Assembly (NCBI GenBank): GCA_047517485.1 | Contig: JAKZSU010000234.1 | Location: forward strand, 1-15,759 | Direction of reading: 5' to 3' | From: JAKZSU01 sp047517485 | GTDB taxonomy: Bacteria; Pseudomonadota; Alphaproteobacteria; UBA7887 | DNA: 15,759 nt | In this document: piece after piece, positions 1 to 8,274 of the stretch | How the letters are laid out: the number at the start of each line of letters is the position of its first letter | How positions within the stretch are numbered: the first letter of the stretch is position 1 | The notes under the pieces: generated by a model | Told to the model about the DNA's origin: nothing | What the model saw: the letters and a program-made list of their open reading frames with translations, nothing else | Database searches by the model: none | Program-made: the position numbers and the translations under genes

Positions 1-18
1 CGCAGATATAGCTCCACG

Positions 19-2001
19 GTGTACATCCTCCCGCCTTCCATCTCAAAAAAGATCGAAGGCTACAGGTGGCAGAGTTTTACTCCGCCCGCGGCTGGGAAAT
101 CCCGCCGCTTCCGTGGACTAATTTGTCACCGCCGTTCTCAGCTTTCCCATATGTATCAGGACGAGTACAAATTCGCTTTCAATGTTCGCCCCGAAGCGGA
201 TGATCCCCTGGCGAGAGCCATTGCAGCTTCCCAGAATGCTATCAAGGCTGACCCGACCAGCCAGACCGGTTATACGTCGCTTGCCAGCGCGCACTATTTC
301 GCGACCGACCTGGAGCAGTTCCACGCCGCCGCGGAGCGAGGACTGTCGCTCAACCCCAACAACTCGCTCACGCTCGCCTATTTGGGATTATTGATCGCGA
401 CCGGAGGCGACTGGGAGCGCGGAATCGCCTTGATGGACAAGGCCGTGTACCTCAATCCCAATCACCCGAGCTGGTATCATGCCATTTACGCGTCTCGTCA
501 CTATCGCGATGGCAATTTCGAGGCGGCGCTGCTTTCGGCGAAGCGGCGCAACCAACCCGGCGTGTATTGGCACCACGTCTATCTGGCGACGATCTACGCG
601 CAGCTTGGCCGGGTCGACGAGGCTAGAGAGTCGGTGGCGGAGATTGTTGCGCTCTATCCGGGCTACGCCGATGTGGCCCGTGCGGATCTGGAGAAATGGT
701 TCAAGGACGAGGCGTTGGTTTCGGCGATGATGGACGACCTGAAAAAGGCCGGCCTATTCGACGAACCCGAAGCCCCCTCCCGCCCGGTCATTGCCGTCCT
801 CCCGTTCACCAACATGTCGGGCGATCCAGAACAAGAATATTTCGCCGACGGCATCGCCGAGGATATTCTCACCCGGCTCACCCGGTTTCCCGATCTCGCG
901 GTGATCGCGCGCAACTCGACTTTTCGCTACAAGGGTCAATCGGTCGACGTGCGCGAAATCGGCGCCGACCTCGGCGCCAACTATGTTCTCGAAGGCAGCG
1001 TACGACGCGCTGGCGACCTGCTCAGAGTCACCGGGCAACTGTTGCGAGCGGACGACGGCTCCCACGTCTGGGCCGACTCCTACGAGCGCTCGCTTTCGCC
1101 GACCAATTTGTTCGAGATCCAAGACGACATAACCCAACGCGTGGTCGGCGCGATCGCCGGTATGACAGGTGCCATCCGGCGCACCGACCTCGCCCGCAGT
1201 CGCAACAAGGCGCCGGAGAGTCTGTCGGCTTACGAATGTGTCTTGCGCGCGTACGAGTTTTATCGGGATCTAACTATCGAAACGCATCTCTTTGCCCGCA
1301 CGTGTCTCGAAATTACTGTTGAAGCGGAGCCAGGGTACGCCGAAGCTCTTGCATTCCGCGCATTCATTGAACAGGAAGCCTATTCCGCCGGATTTAACTT
1401 TCTTCCCGAATCGTTGGAAATAGCGGCTCGTTTTGCATCGGAAGCGGTAGCGGCGGACCCAATGAATCAAAACGCTCAACTGGCGCTGGCACGCACTTAT
1501 TTTTTTCAGCACGATCTCGCGAGTTTCGAATCTCGCGTGGATCAAGTCCTGGCGCTCAATCCGAACAATGCCCAGGTTTTGGCTTCGCTAGGCTTGCATC
1601 TGTCTGTCTCCGGGCGCTGGGAACCGGGTTTGAAATTGTTGGAACGCGCTATCGAACTCAACCCTAATCATCCCGGTTGGTACGTTTCGCCCGTCACATT
1701 GTTTCAAATCACGCAAGGCGACTACCAATCGGCGCTCTATTCGGCGCAGCGTGTTCAAGCGATCATGCCAGATTTCTTTGGGACACACCAAAACTTGGCG
1801 ATCATTTACGGGCACTTAGGTCGAATCGATGATGCCAAGGCCGCGGTCGATCGATTGCTGGAACTCGCACCCGGCTATCCGAGTTTCGCGCGTTCGTTCT
1901 GGAAAAACTGGAACAATCCGCCAGACCTTATGGAACGTTCGGCGGAAGGCCTGAGCAAAGCCGGCCTCGTACTTCCTGACGAGCCAAAGCCAGTGCAATA
2001 G
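19..2001 (+). CDS. TPR - TolB_N-like - TPR protein (cyclase-associated type), possibly 5'-partial
   Basis: Family resemblance is to the non-catalytic half of adenylate/guanylate-cyclase proteins that carry a TolB_N-like domain followed by TPRs; these act as regulatory or scaffold modules. No cyclase domain is visible here. Residues about 255-365 hold the TolB_N-like module (VIAVLPFTNMSGDPEQEYFA, then VIARNSTFRYKG and VLEGSVRR). Residues about 430-655 are a TPR block (LNPNNAQ, LNPNHPGWY, YGHLGRIDDA). Residues about 45-247 form a second block of the same kind (LNPNNSL, LNPNHPSWYH, YAQLGRVDEA), so the protein looks like the tail of one family member fused to the front of another. The first 44 residues do not resemble the family. 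The GTG at 19 is only the first start in a frame that is open to the window edge; ATG at 151, where homology begins, lacks a clear ribosome site. A true start upstream of the window is possible. Codon use is less GC-biased than in the liu genes. Domain calls are confident; function is not. Confidence 0.8.
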   Translation: MYILPPSISKKIEGYRWQSFTPPAAGKSRRFRGLICHRRSQLSHMYQDEYKFAFNVRPEADDPLARAIAASQNAIKADPTSQTGYTSLASAHYFATDLEQFHAAAERGLSLNPNNSLTLAYLGLLIATGGDWERGIALMDKAVYLNPNHPSWYHAIYASRHYRDGNFEAALLSAKRRNQPGVYWHHVYLATIYAQLGRVDEARESVAEIVALYPGYADVARADLEKWFKDEALVSAMMDDLKKAGLFDEPEAPSRPVIAVLPFTNMSGDPEQEYFADGIAEDILTRLTRFPDLAVIARNSTFRYKGQSVDVREIGADLGANYVLEGSVRRAGDLLRVTGQLLRADDGSHVWADSYERSLSPTNLFEIQDDITQRVVGAIAGMTGAIRRTDLARSRNKAPESLSAYECVLRAYEFYRDLTIETHLFARTCLEITVEAEPGYAEALAFRAFIEQEAYSAGFNFLPESLEIAARFASEAVAADPMNQNAQLALARTYFFQHDLASFESRVDQVLALNPNNAQVLASLGLHLSVSGRWEPGLKLLERAIELNPNHPGWYVSPVTLFQITQGDYQSALYSAQRVQAIMPDFFGTHQNLAIIYGHLGRIDDAKAAVDRLLELAPGYPSFARSFWKNWNNPPDLMERSAEGLSKAGLVLPDEPKPVQ

Positions 2002-2024
2002 TCTCCACCCGCTAACTAACGCCC

Positions 2025-2038
2025 CCCACGCTAGTGGG
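2025..2038. terminator. Small hairpin between convergent genes, possible weak terminator
   Basis: CCCAC, loop GCTA, GTGGG gives a perfect 5-bp stem in the 29-nt gap between two convergent stop codons, and it includes the stop codon of the alcohol dehydrogenase. There is no T-run on either side, so intrinsic termination is a guess from position only. Confidence 0.25.
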
Positions 2039-3086
2039 CCAGGAACACACCTTTGCCCGTCGTCTGGGTGTCGAATAGCGTGTACGCCTCCACCGCCTGA
2101 TCCAGCGCGTAGCGCTGGGTAAACAGATCATCGACGGCCACGCCTCGGTCCGCCACAAACCTTGCGCATTCCGCTTGGCCGCTCCGGCTGAAGGTCCATG
2201 AGGCGACGATGGTGAGTTGTTTGCGCAGCATGTCGCGGCTGACGTCGATGGTGACATTGTCGCCTTCGCCGACGAAGCACACCGTGCCCCACACGCGGGT
2301 GCCCTGGATCGCCGCGAGGCGTCCGGCGGCGACGCCCGAGCAATCGAGCGCGAGGTCGACGCCCTTGCCGTGGGTTAAATCTTTCAACGCCGCGGGCGCG
2401 TCGTCGGCGGCCGGGTCGATCACCGTTTCGGCGCCGAACTCGGTGGCCAGCGCGCGACGCTCGGGCGCGATATCGAGGGCGATCACCCGCGCGCCCATCG
2501 TCGTCGCCAGCTGAGTGGCGCTCAGCCCGACCGGGCCCTGGCCGAAGATCGCCAGGGTGTCGCGGCCCGACAGGTTCATTCTTTGCAGCGCGCCGAACGC
2601 GGTACCGGTGCCGCAAGAGATCGCCGCGCCGGTCTCGAACGACAGCGCCTCGGGCAGCGCCACCAGGGTGCTCGCCGGCACCTTGAGGTAATCCGCGTGG
2701 CCGCCGTGGCCGGTGACGCCATAGACGGTGATGCCGTGCTGGCAGAGCTGCGACCAGCCGACGTCGCAATGCTCGCAATGGCCGCAGCCGTGATAGTGAT
2801 GCACCATCACCCGGTCGCCGACGCTCACCCCATATTCACCAGTCTCGGGCCCGAGCGCCACCACCACGCCGCACGGCTCGTGGCCGGCGATCACCGGGCC
2901 GGCGTCACCGCCGCCAAGCCCCAGCGCCGCGGTGCCGCCGTCTTTCGACGCGCGATAGAATTTGAGGTCGCTGCCGCACATGCCCGATGCCCTGATCTCC
3001 AACACCGCCTCGCCGGCCCCAGGCGTGGGGTCCGGGAAATTTTGAATTTCCAGTTCGCGCTCACCAAGAAAAACAATTCCACGCAT
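2031..3086 (-). CDS. Zinc-dependent alcohol dehydrogenase, MDR superfamily
   Basis: Cytoplasmic NAD(P)-dependent oxidoreductase of the medium-chain zinc alcohol dehydrogenase family, 351 aa, a normal length. Catalytic zinc ligands are visible: C37 in MCGSD, H69-E70 in GHEPCG, and C158 in ISCGTGTAF. The structural zinc lobe is C101, C104, C107 and C115 (CGHCEHCDVGWSQLC). The Rossmann nucleotide-binding turn is GQGPVG at 182-187, and D204 in VIALDIAPERR suggests NAD preference (inference). ATG at 3086 has AGGAG nine bases upstream. The gene follows the amidase with 15 nt between them, so it is probably the last gene of the liu-GST-amidase transcript. The substrate is unknown; threonine/sorbitol/L-idonate-type polyol dehydrogenases share this layout. 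Confidence 0.9.
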   Translation of the reverse strand: MRGIVFLGERELEIQNFPDPTPGAGEAVLEIRASGMCGSDLKFYRASKDGGTAALGLGGGDAGPVIAGHEPCGVVVALGPETGEYGVSVGDRVMVHHYHGCGHCEHCDVGWSQLCQHGITVYGVTGHGGHADYLKVPASTLVALPEALSFETGAAISCGTGTAFGALQRMNLSGRDTLAIFGQGPVGLSATQLATTMGARVIALDIAPERRALATEFGAETVIDPAADDAPAALKDLTHGKGVDLALDCSGVAAGRLAAIQGTRVWGTVCFVGEGDNVTIDVSRDMLRKQLTIVASWTFSRSGQAECARFVADRGVAVDDLFTQRYALDQAVEAYTLFDTQTTGKGVFLAH

Positions 3087-3101
3087 AGCTCAGACTCCTC
3101 T

Positions 3102-4508
3102 TCAAACCGGCGGCCGCGCCGCGGCCCAGGGGTGGGTGGATTCGTAGGCCGCGGCGGCTTGCAGGACGCGCTCGTCTTCGAGGCGCGGGCCGACGATCTG
3201 CAAGCCCACGGGCAGTCCCTGGTCGGTGAAGCCGCACGGGATCGACGCCGCCGGGCTGCCGCTGAAATTGAACGGGTAGGAAAATTCCGCCCATGACACC
3301 CAGTCCCACTCGTGATCGGGCCAATCCTCGGGCAGCAAGCGATCGGCGGGGAAGGCGGCGACCGAGACCGCCGGGGTGAGCAACAGATCCCACTCGTCGA
3401 AGAATTTTATCACTTGCTCGACATAGGCCAATTTGCGCCCGCGCATCGCGGTGTAGGTTTCCATCGGGTGGCCGAAGCCGGCGCGAATGCACGCCACCAA
3501 CCCGGGATCCATCTGGTCTTCCCACTTGTCGAGCAAGTTGGCATAGACCCCCATATGCGCCGCCCACATAAAGCGCACGATATCCGGCCCGTCCGGCCCG
3601 AACGGTGGGGTCACTTCCTCGACCGTGCAGCCCAGGTTGGCAAAATTCTTCACCGCGGCGGCGACCAGCGCCGCGACATCGGCGTCGACCCGGGCGTGCC
3701 CGAGATCGGGACTGTAGGCGACCTTGAGACCCTTCACCCCGGCGGCCAGATTGGCGCCGTAATCCGGCACCGCGCTGTCGGTGCATTGGTGGTCCCAGGG
3801 ATGCGGGCCGGCCATCACCCGCAGCATCAGCGCCGCGTCCGCCACCGTGCGCGTCATCGGCCCGAGGTGCGAGGACTGGTCGTTGTTGGGCACCGGCCAG
3901 TTGGGGATCCGGCCGAATGTCGGCTTCAATCCGAATATGCCGCAAAAATGCGCCGGCATGCGGATCGAGCCGGCGCCGTCGGAACCGATGTGCAACGGCC
4001 CGTACCCGGCAGCCGCCCCGGCGCCGGCGCCCGCCGACGACGCGCCGGCATTGAAACCCGGCTGCCACGGGTTCGAGGTAATCCCGGTCAGCGGGCTGTG
4101 GCTCACGCCCTTCCAGCCGAATTCCGACGTCGTCGTCTTGCCGAGCGAAATCGCGCCCGCTCGCTTAAGCCGCGTGACCGCCGGCGCATCGCGGTCGGGG
4201 ACCGTCCCCTGATGGCTGAACGAGCCGCGCTCGGTGGCCACGCCTTCGGTGACGATCAGATCCTTGACCGTCATCGGCACCCCGTGCAGCGGTCCCAGAT
4301 CGTCACCGCGCGCCACCGCCGCTTCCGCCGCGCGCGCCTGCGCCATCGCCGTCTCCGACGTGCGCGTCGCGAAGGCATTGACCGCCGGCTCCACCGCGTC
4401 GATCCGCTCGAGCACTGCGGTCATCACCTCGACCGGCGAGACCGCATTATTCGCAATCAGGCCGGCGAGCTCGGTCGCCGGCGTGAAAAACAACTCGGTG
4501 TCACTCAT
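3102..4508 (-). CDS. Amidase signature family hydrolase
   Basis: Cytoplasmic amidase/aryl-acylamidase-like hydrolase, 468 aa. The Ser-cisSer-Lys triad can be placed: K82 in TVKDL, S157 in AGASSAGAG, S181 in SDGAGSIRMPA. The spacings of 75 and 24 residues match those known for FAAH and malonamidase E2. The cis-Ser loop reads GASSAGA instead of the commoner GGSSGG. The C-terminal half (FDEWDLLLTPAVS) is typical of the family. The start chosen is ATG at 4508, 36 nt inside the longest frame, because its ATGA overlaps the TGA of the upstream GST; no Shine-Dalgarno precedes it, which fits translational coupling. The substrate is not identifiable. It could be annotated as GatA-like or glutamyl-tRNA amidotransferase A by similarity, but there is no gatB/gatC beside it, so a stand-alone amidase is more likely. 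Confidence 0.9.
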   Translation of the reverse strand: MSDTELFFTPATELAGLIANNAVSPVEVMTAVLERIDAVEPAVNAFATRTSETAMAQARAAEAAVARGDDLGPLHGVPMTVKDLIVTEGVATERGSFSHQGTVPDRDAPAVTRLKRAGAISLGKTTTSEFGWKGVSHSPLTGITSNPWQPGFNAGASSAGAGAGAAAGYGPLHIGSDGAGSIRMPAHFCGIFGLKPTFGRIPNWPVPNNDQSSHLGPMTRTVADAALMLRVMAGPHPWDHQCTDSAVPDYGANLAAGVKGLKVAYSPDLGHARVDADVAALVAAAVKNFANLGCTVEEVTPPFGPDGPDIVRFMWAAHMGVYANLLDKWEDQMDPGLVACIRAGFGHPMETYTAMRGRKLAYVEQVIKFFDEWDLLLTPAVSVAAFPADRLLPEDWPDHEWDWVSWAEFSYPFNFSGSPAASIPCGFTDQGLPVGLQIVGPRLEDERVLQAAAAYESTHPWAAARPPV

Positions 4509-5116
4509 GCCCGCGCCGACGGCCGCGCGCTTACCGACTTCCACCAGCGGGTCAGATTATCCAGCCCGTCGGGGATCGGCGTGCCGGTATGCTGGCCGAG
4601 CAGAATGGCGCATTGCGCGGTGATGTCGGCCACCGTGTAGTCGCCGGTGGCGACGTAATCCCGGCCCGCGAGGTGGGTGTCGAGCCAGGCCATGCGTTTC
4701 AGGCCCTTGGCGCGGCAGACTTCGCCATATTCGCCGACCTGTGGCATGCGATCCTTCCAGAACGGGTCGAGATTCATGAACGCGGTGCCGATCGGGTTGA
4801 GCAGCTCGAGCTCCTCCATCCGCCGGTTCCACATTTCGACCTTGGCGCGCTCCACCGTGTCGCGGCCGAACAGCGGCGGTTCGGGGTGGATCTCCTCGAA
4901 ATAGCGACAGATCGCGATCGACTCGGTGATCACCGTGCCGTCGTCGAGCTCGAGCGACGGCATGGTGCCGAGCGAGTTGATCGCGAGGTACGCCGGCGCC
5001 CGGTTCTCGCCCTTCATCATGTCGACCTCGACGATCGGCACCTCGATGCCTTTTTCGGCCATGAAGATGCGCGCCCGGCGCGGGTTCATCCCGGGTTTCA
5101 GATTGTAGAATTTCAC
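4505..5116 (-). CDS. Glutathione S-transferase family protein
   Basis: Soluble GST, 203 aa, the usual length. The N-terminal thioredoxin-like domain (1-80) begins VKFYNLKPGMNPRRARIF and contains the cis-proline P53 in GTMPSL and the glutathione-contacting E65-S66 in ITESIAIC. The all-alpha C-terminal domain follows, with the conserved N-capping stretch DYTVADITAQC. The start is GTG at 5116, chosen because GGGAGGG lies five bases upstream and the protein then begins exactly where the family does; the ATG 57 nt further upstream would add a non-homologous leader. It overlaps the amidase by ATGA and follows the transporter remnant by 22 nt. The catalytic residue and substrate cannot be assigned. 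Membership of the detoxification enzymes is family knowledge only. Confidence 0.9.
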   Translation of the reverse strand: MKFYNLKPGMNPRRARIFMAEKGIEVPIVEVDMMKGENRAPAYLAINSLGTMPSLELDDGTVITESIAICRYFEEIHPEPPLFGRDTVERAKVEMWNRRMEELELLNPIGTAFMNLDPFWKDRMPQVGEYGEVCRAKGLKRMAWLDTHLAGRDYVATGDYTVADITAQCAILLGQHTGTPIPDGLDNLTRWWKSVSARPSARA

Positions 5117-5121
5117 GGTCG

Positions 5122-5128
5122 CCCTCCC
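5122..5128 (-). promoter_or_regulatory. Ribosome binding site deciding the GST start
   Basis: GGGAGGG on the minus strand, five bases before GTG at 5116. It is the strongest Shine-Dalgarno in this part of the cluster and rules against the upstream ATG as start of the GST. Confidence 0.7.
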
Positions 5129-5138
5129 AGCGGAATTG

Positions 5139-5297
5139 TCACGGCACCATATCGAGTACGCGCCACCATGCATAGCTGAGCGGCAGCAGCACCAGCGCGG
5201 TGATCGCCACCAGGCTCAAGGTGCAGCGCACCATGTCGATCGCTTGGATGCCGCCGAGCTGGATCGCCAGCACCAGGGGCGGCGCGCGCAAAGTAAC
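5139..5297 (-). pseudogene. 3' remnant of a membrane transporter gene (SLC13-like C-terminus)
   Basis: Directly after the TAA of liuE, in the same frame, 52 codons run to a TGA at 5139. They translate to APPLVLAIQLGGIQAIDMV, then a hydrophobic stretch LSLVAITALVLLPLSYAWW and the tail RVLDMVP. One strong transmembrane helix followed by a short WWR-type tail is what the last helix of SLC13-type anion permeases looks like; this resemblance is from memory and moderate. There is no start codon at the beginning and no ribosome site before the only internal ATG (5234). I read it as the end of a deleted transporter gene that once sat between liuE and the GST. The alternative is a 31-aa single-helix small protein starting at 5234. 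Confidence 0.45.
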
Positions 5298-6212
5298 TTA
5301 TGCCGCGTGTCGTTTGGCGCCGAGCGCCTGGGCGACGCGGCTGTTCGGCCGCCGCCCGAGCTCGCCGAATATCCACCAGGAGATATCGACCAGCGCGTCG
5401 AGATCGACGCCGGTCTCGATGCCCATGCCGTCGAGCATGTAGAGCACGTCCTCGGTCGCGACATTGCCTTTCGCGCCCTTGGCGTAGGGACAGCCGCCCA
5501 GGCCGCCGACCGAGCTGTCGACGATCGCGACGCCCATCTCGAGGACCGCCAGCAGATTAGCCAGCGCTTGGCCGTACGTGTCATGAAAATGCGCCGCCAA
5601 ACGAGCGACCGGCACCCGTGCCGCGACCGCGTCGATCAGCGCGCGCGCCTTGACCGGGGTGCCGAAGCCCACCGAGTCGCCGAGCGAAATTTCATAGCAT
5701 CCCATGGCATCGAGCGCCGCCGCGACCTCGGCGACCATGGCGGGGTCGATCTCGCCGTCATAGGGGCAGCCGAGGACGCAGCTCACATAGCCGCGCGCGC
5801 GGATGCCGTGCTTGTGCGCCGCCTCGGCGATCGGCGCCGCGCGGTCGAGGCTTTCGGCGATGCTGCAATTGGTGTTCTTTCGCGAGAACGTCTCCGACGC
5901 CGCCGAGAACAGGCACACCGTATCCGCGCCGGCCGCGAGCGCGTCATCGAAGCCTCGCATGTTGGGGGTCAAGACCGGATAGCTGATCCCGTCGCCGCGC
6001 GCAATACCGGCCATCACGTCCGCATTGTCGGCCATTTGCGGCACCCACTTGGGCGACACGAAGCTGGTCGCCTCGATCGCCTTGAGGCCGCTCGCGCTCA
6101 GCCGGTCGATCAGACCGATTTTGACCGCGGTGGTGATCGTCCCCGCCTCGTTCTGCAGGCCGTCACGCGCGCCGACCTCGAACAGAGACACTTTTTTTGG
6201 CAAGGGTCCCAT
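5298..6212 (-). CDS. liuE: Hydroxymethylglutaryl-CoA lyase
   Basis: Cleaves 3-hydroxy-3-methylglutaryl-CoA to acetyl-CoA and acetoacetate, the last step of leucine degradation. 304 aa, a normal length. TIM-barrel signatures of the family are all present: R16-D17 in VGARDGLQNE, E47 in IEATSFVSPKWVPQMAD, the metal-binding H208 and H210 in AAHFHDTYG, and the active-site C241 in GGLGGCPYAKGAKGN. ATG at 6212 is preceded by GAAGGA (nine bases) and lies 18 nt after the liuD stop. A run of seven A in codons 6-7 (PKKV) is intact and in frame. Related citramalate or isopropylmalate synthases lack the GGCPYAKGAKGN loop, so the assignment is secure. Confidence 0.96.
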   Translation of the reverse strand: MGPLPKKVSLFEVGARDGLQNEAGTITTAVKIGLIDRLSASGLKAIEATSFVSPKWVPQMADNADVMAGIARGDGISYPVLTPNMRGFDDALAAGADTVCLFSAASETFSRKNTNCSIAESLDRAAPIAEAAHKHGIRARGYVSCVLGCPYDGEIDPAMVAEVAAALDAMGCYEISLGDSVGFGTPVKARALIDAVAARVPVARLAAHFHDTYGQALANLLAVLEMGVAIVDSSVGGLGGCPYAKGAKGNVATEDVLYMLDGMGIETGVDLDALVDISWWIFGELGRRPNSRVAQALGAKRHAA

Positions 6213-6230
6213 GATCCTTGTTCCTTCGCG

Positions 6231-8267
6231 CTATTCGGTAACCGCGAAATCGAGCAGGGTTTCGCCTTCGCCCACCCAATCGCCGACCGCGAATTTCATC
6301 CGCTCGACCTTGCCGTCGGCGGGCGCGGCGATGGTGTGCTCCATTTTCATCGCCTCGAGCACCAGCAGTGCCGTTCCCCGCGCCACCTCGGCGCCGTCCT
6401 CGGCGAGGACCTGGGTGATCCGTCCCGGCATCGGCGCGGTCAGGCGGCCGCCTTCGGTGTCTTCCAGCCCGACCACCGCGAGCGCGTTCTCGACCTGCAG
6501 CTGGCGTCGCGCGTCGGCGGTAATAATGTCGAGGACACCGCCTTGATCATCCTCGCGATAGACCACCCGGGCGCTGATCGCGATGCCGCCGATCACCGCG
6601 CGCAAGCGCCCGTCCGCATCGATCGCGCCCGACGCGGCGAGCTCGCCGTCGGGCACGGTGAACGTGAGTCCGTCGCGGCCGTTTCGAACCTCCACCGGCA
6701 CCGGGACACCGGCGTCGATCAAGGTGAGGGTTTCATGCGCCTCGTCATTGAGCCGCCAGCCGTCGAGGTTCGCCCACGGCGAATGCGGATCCGACCCACC
6801 GAGCGCCCCGGTCTTGGCCTGGCGCCGGCGGTCGAGCAGCAGATACAGCGCAGCCAACGCGAGCACGATCGCCGGTGCCGGGGTGGATTGCGGGATCAGC
6901 TCGTCCCAGTGGTGCTCAATGAACCCGGTGTCGTAATCATTGCCTTCGAAGGACGGGTGCGCGGCGATCATGCTCAGTAGGCCGACATTGGTTGCCGGGC
7001 CAACAATTTCGGTTTCCGAAAGCGCCCGGCCGAGCTGTTTCAAGGCGCCCGCGCGGTCGTGGTCCCAGACCACGATCTTGGCCAGCATCGGGTCGTAATA
7101 GGGGCTCACCTCGTCGCCTTCGCCGACTCCGCTGTCGACCCGCACCGACACCTTTGTGCCCGCGCGCTCTTGTCCCGGCTTTGCGGGAACCCGGTAATGC
7201 ACCAGCCGGCCGGTCGACGGCATGAAATTACGCTCCGGATCCTCGGCGTAAAGCCGCGCCTCGATGGCGTGGCCGGTTAACGAGATCTGGTCCTGGGCCA
7301 GCGGCAGCGGCTCGCCGGCGGCGACCCGCAACTGCCACTCCACCAGATCGAGACCGGTGATCATCTCGGTGACCGGATGCTCGACTTGCAGCCGGGTGTT
7401 CATTTCCATGAAATAATAATTGCCCGAGCGGTCGACGATAAATTCCACCGTGCCGGCGCCGACGTAATCGATCGCTTCCGCCGCCGCCAGCGCGCAGGCG
7501 CCCAGCTCGGCGCGCAGATCCGACGAAATCAGCCGCGACGGCGCTTCTTCGAGCACTTTCTGGTGGCGCCGTTGGATCGAGCAGTCGCGCTCGAACATGT
7601 GCACCGCGTTGCCGTGGGTGTCGGCGAAGACCTGCATTTCGATGTGGCGCGGATGGGCGATCATTTTCTCGATCAGCACGCGGTCGTCGCCGAACGCGGA
7701 CTTCGCCTCGCGCCGCGCCGAGGCGATGGCTTCCGACAGCTCGAGCTCGCGCGGCACCACCCGCATGCCGCGCCCGCCGCCGCCGGCGACCGCCTTGACC
7801 AGGACCGGATAGCCGACCAGGCGCGCTTCGGCGGTCAGCACCTTGAGATCGAGAACTTCGCCATGATAACCGGGCACCACCGGGACTCCGGCCTCCTCCA
7901 TGATCGCCTTGGCCCGGTCCTTCGCGCCCATCGCGCGAATGGCATCGGGCGACGGGCCGATGAAGGTCAATCCGGCGGTGTCGCAGGCCTCGGCGAACTG
8001 CGCGTTTTCCGACAGAAACCCATAGCCCGGATGCACCGCCTCGGCGCCCGCGTGGCGCGCCACGTCGATAATCACGTCGGCGCGCAGGTAGCTTTCCGCC
8101 GCCGGCGCCGGGCCGATCGGATAGGCCTCGTCGGCGAGGCGGACGTGGCGCGCGTCGGCGTCGGCCTCGGAGAATACCGCCACCGTGCGCACGCCCATGC
8201 GCCGCGCGGTGTCGATCACCCGACAGGCGATTTCCCCGCGATTGGCGATCAGGATGCGATCGAACAC
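6231..8267 (-). CDS. liuD: 3-methylcrotonyl-CoA carboxylase alpha subunit (biotin carboxylase + BCCP)
   Basis: Carboxylates its own biotin with ATP and bicarbonate for transfer to 3-methylcrotonyl-CoA by LiuB. 678 aa. Domains in order: biotin carboxylase N-domain (FDRILIANRGEIACR), ATP-grasp with K116, K158 and the glycine loop GGGGRG at 162-167, EMNTRLQVEHPVTE at 288-301 with the catalytic R292, C-terminal carboxylase domain (YDPMLAKIVVWD), a central subunit-contact region, and the biotinyl domain with biotinylated K641 in EAMKMEHTI. Start is GTG at 8267, seven nt after the liuC stop, with no good Shine-Dalgarno, suggesting coupling to liuC. Propionyl- or geranyl-CoA carboxylase alpha would look similar; liuB, liuC and liuE on either side make the methylcrotonyl enzyme the best call. 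Confidence 0.93.
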   Translation of the reverse strand: MFDRILIANRGEIACRVIDTARRMGVRTVAVFSEADADARHVRLADEAYPIGPAPAAESYLRADVIIDVARHAGAEAVHPGYGFLSENAQFAEACDTAGLTFIGPSPDAIRAMGAKDRAKAIMEEAGVPVVPGYHGEVLDLKVLTAEARLVGYPVLVKAVAGGGGRGMRVVPRELELSEAIASARREAKSAFGDDRVLIEKMIAHPRHIEMQVFADTHGNAVHMFERDCSIQRRHQKVLEEAPSRLISSDLRAELGACALAAAEAIDYVGAGTVEFIVDRSGNYYFMEMNTRLQVEHPVTEMITGLDLVEWQLRVAAGEPLPLAQDQISLTGHAIEARLYAEDPERNFMPSTGRLVHYRVPAKPGQERAGTKVSVRVDSGVGEGDEVSPYYDPMLAKIVVWDHDRAGALKQLGRALSETEIVGPATNVGLLSMIAAHPSFEGNDYDTGFIEHHWDELIPQSTPAPAIVLALAALYLLLDRRRQAKTGALGGSDPHSPWANLDGWRLNDEAHETLTLIDAGVPVPVEVRNGRDGLTFTVPDGELAASGAIDADGRLRAVIGGIAISARVVYREDDQGGVLDIITADARRQLQVENALAVVGLEDTEGGRLTAPMPGRITQVLAEDGAEVARGTALLVLEAMKMEHTIAAPADGKVERMKFAVGDWVGEGETLLDFAVTE

Positions 8268-8274
8268 GCGCGAG

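Noticed and set aside
3312..4640. 442-codon plus-strand frame opposite the amidase
   Set aside because: The amidase shows its complete catalytic triad with family spacing; the opposite frame has only Arg/His-rich low-complexity sequence.
6191..6197. Run of seven A in the 5' end of liuE as a frameshift site
   Set aside because: The frame is intact through the run (PKKV) and the family sequence starts immediately after it, so nothing needs explaining.
5136..6980. 614-codon plus-strand frame opposite liuE and liuD
   Set aside because: Same antisense composition, no motif, and it covers unrelated genes; liuE and liuD have full active-site motifs on the other strand.
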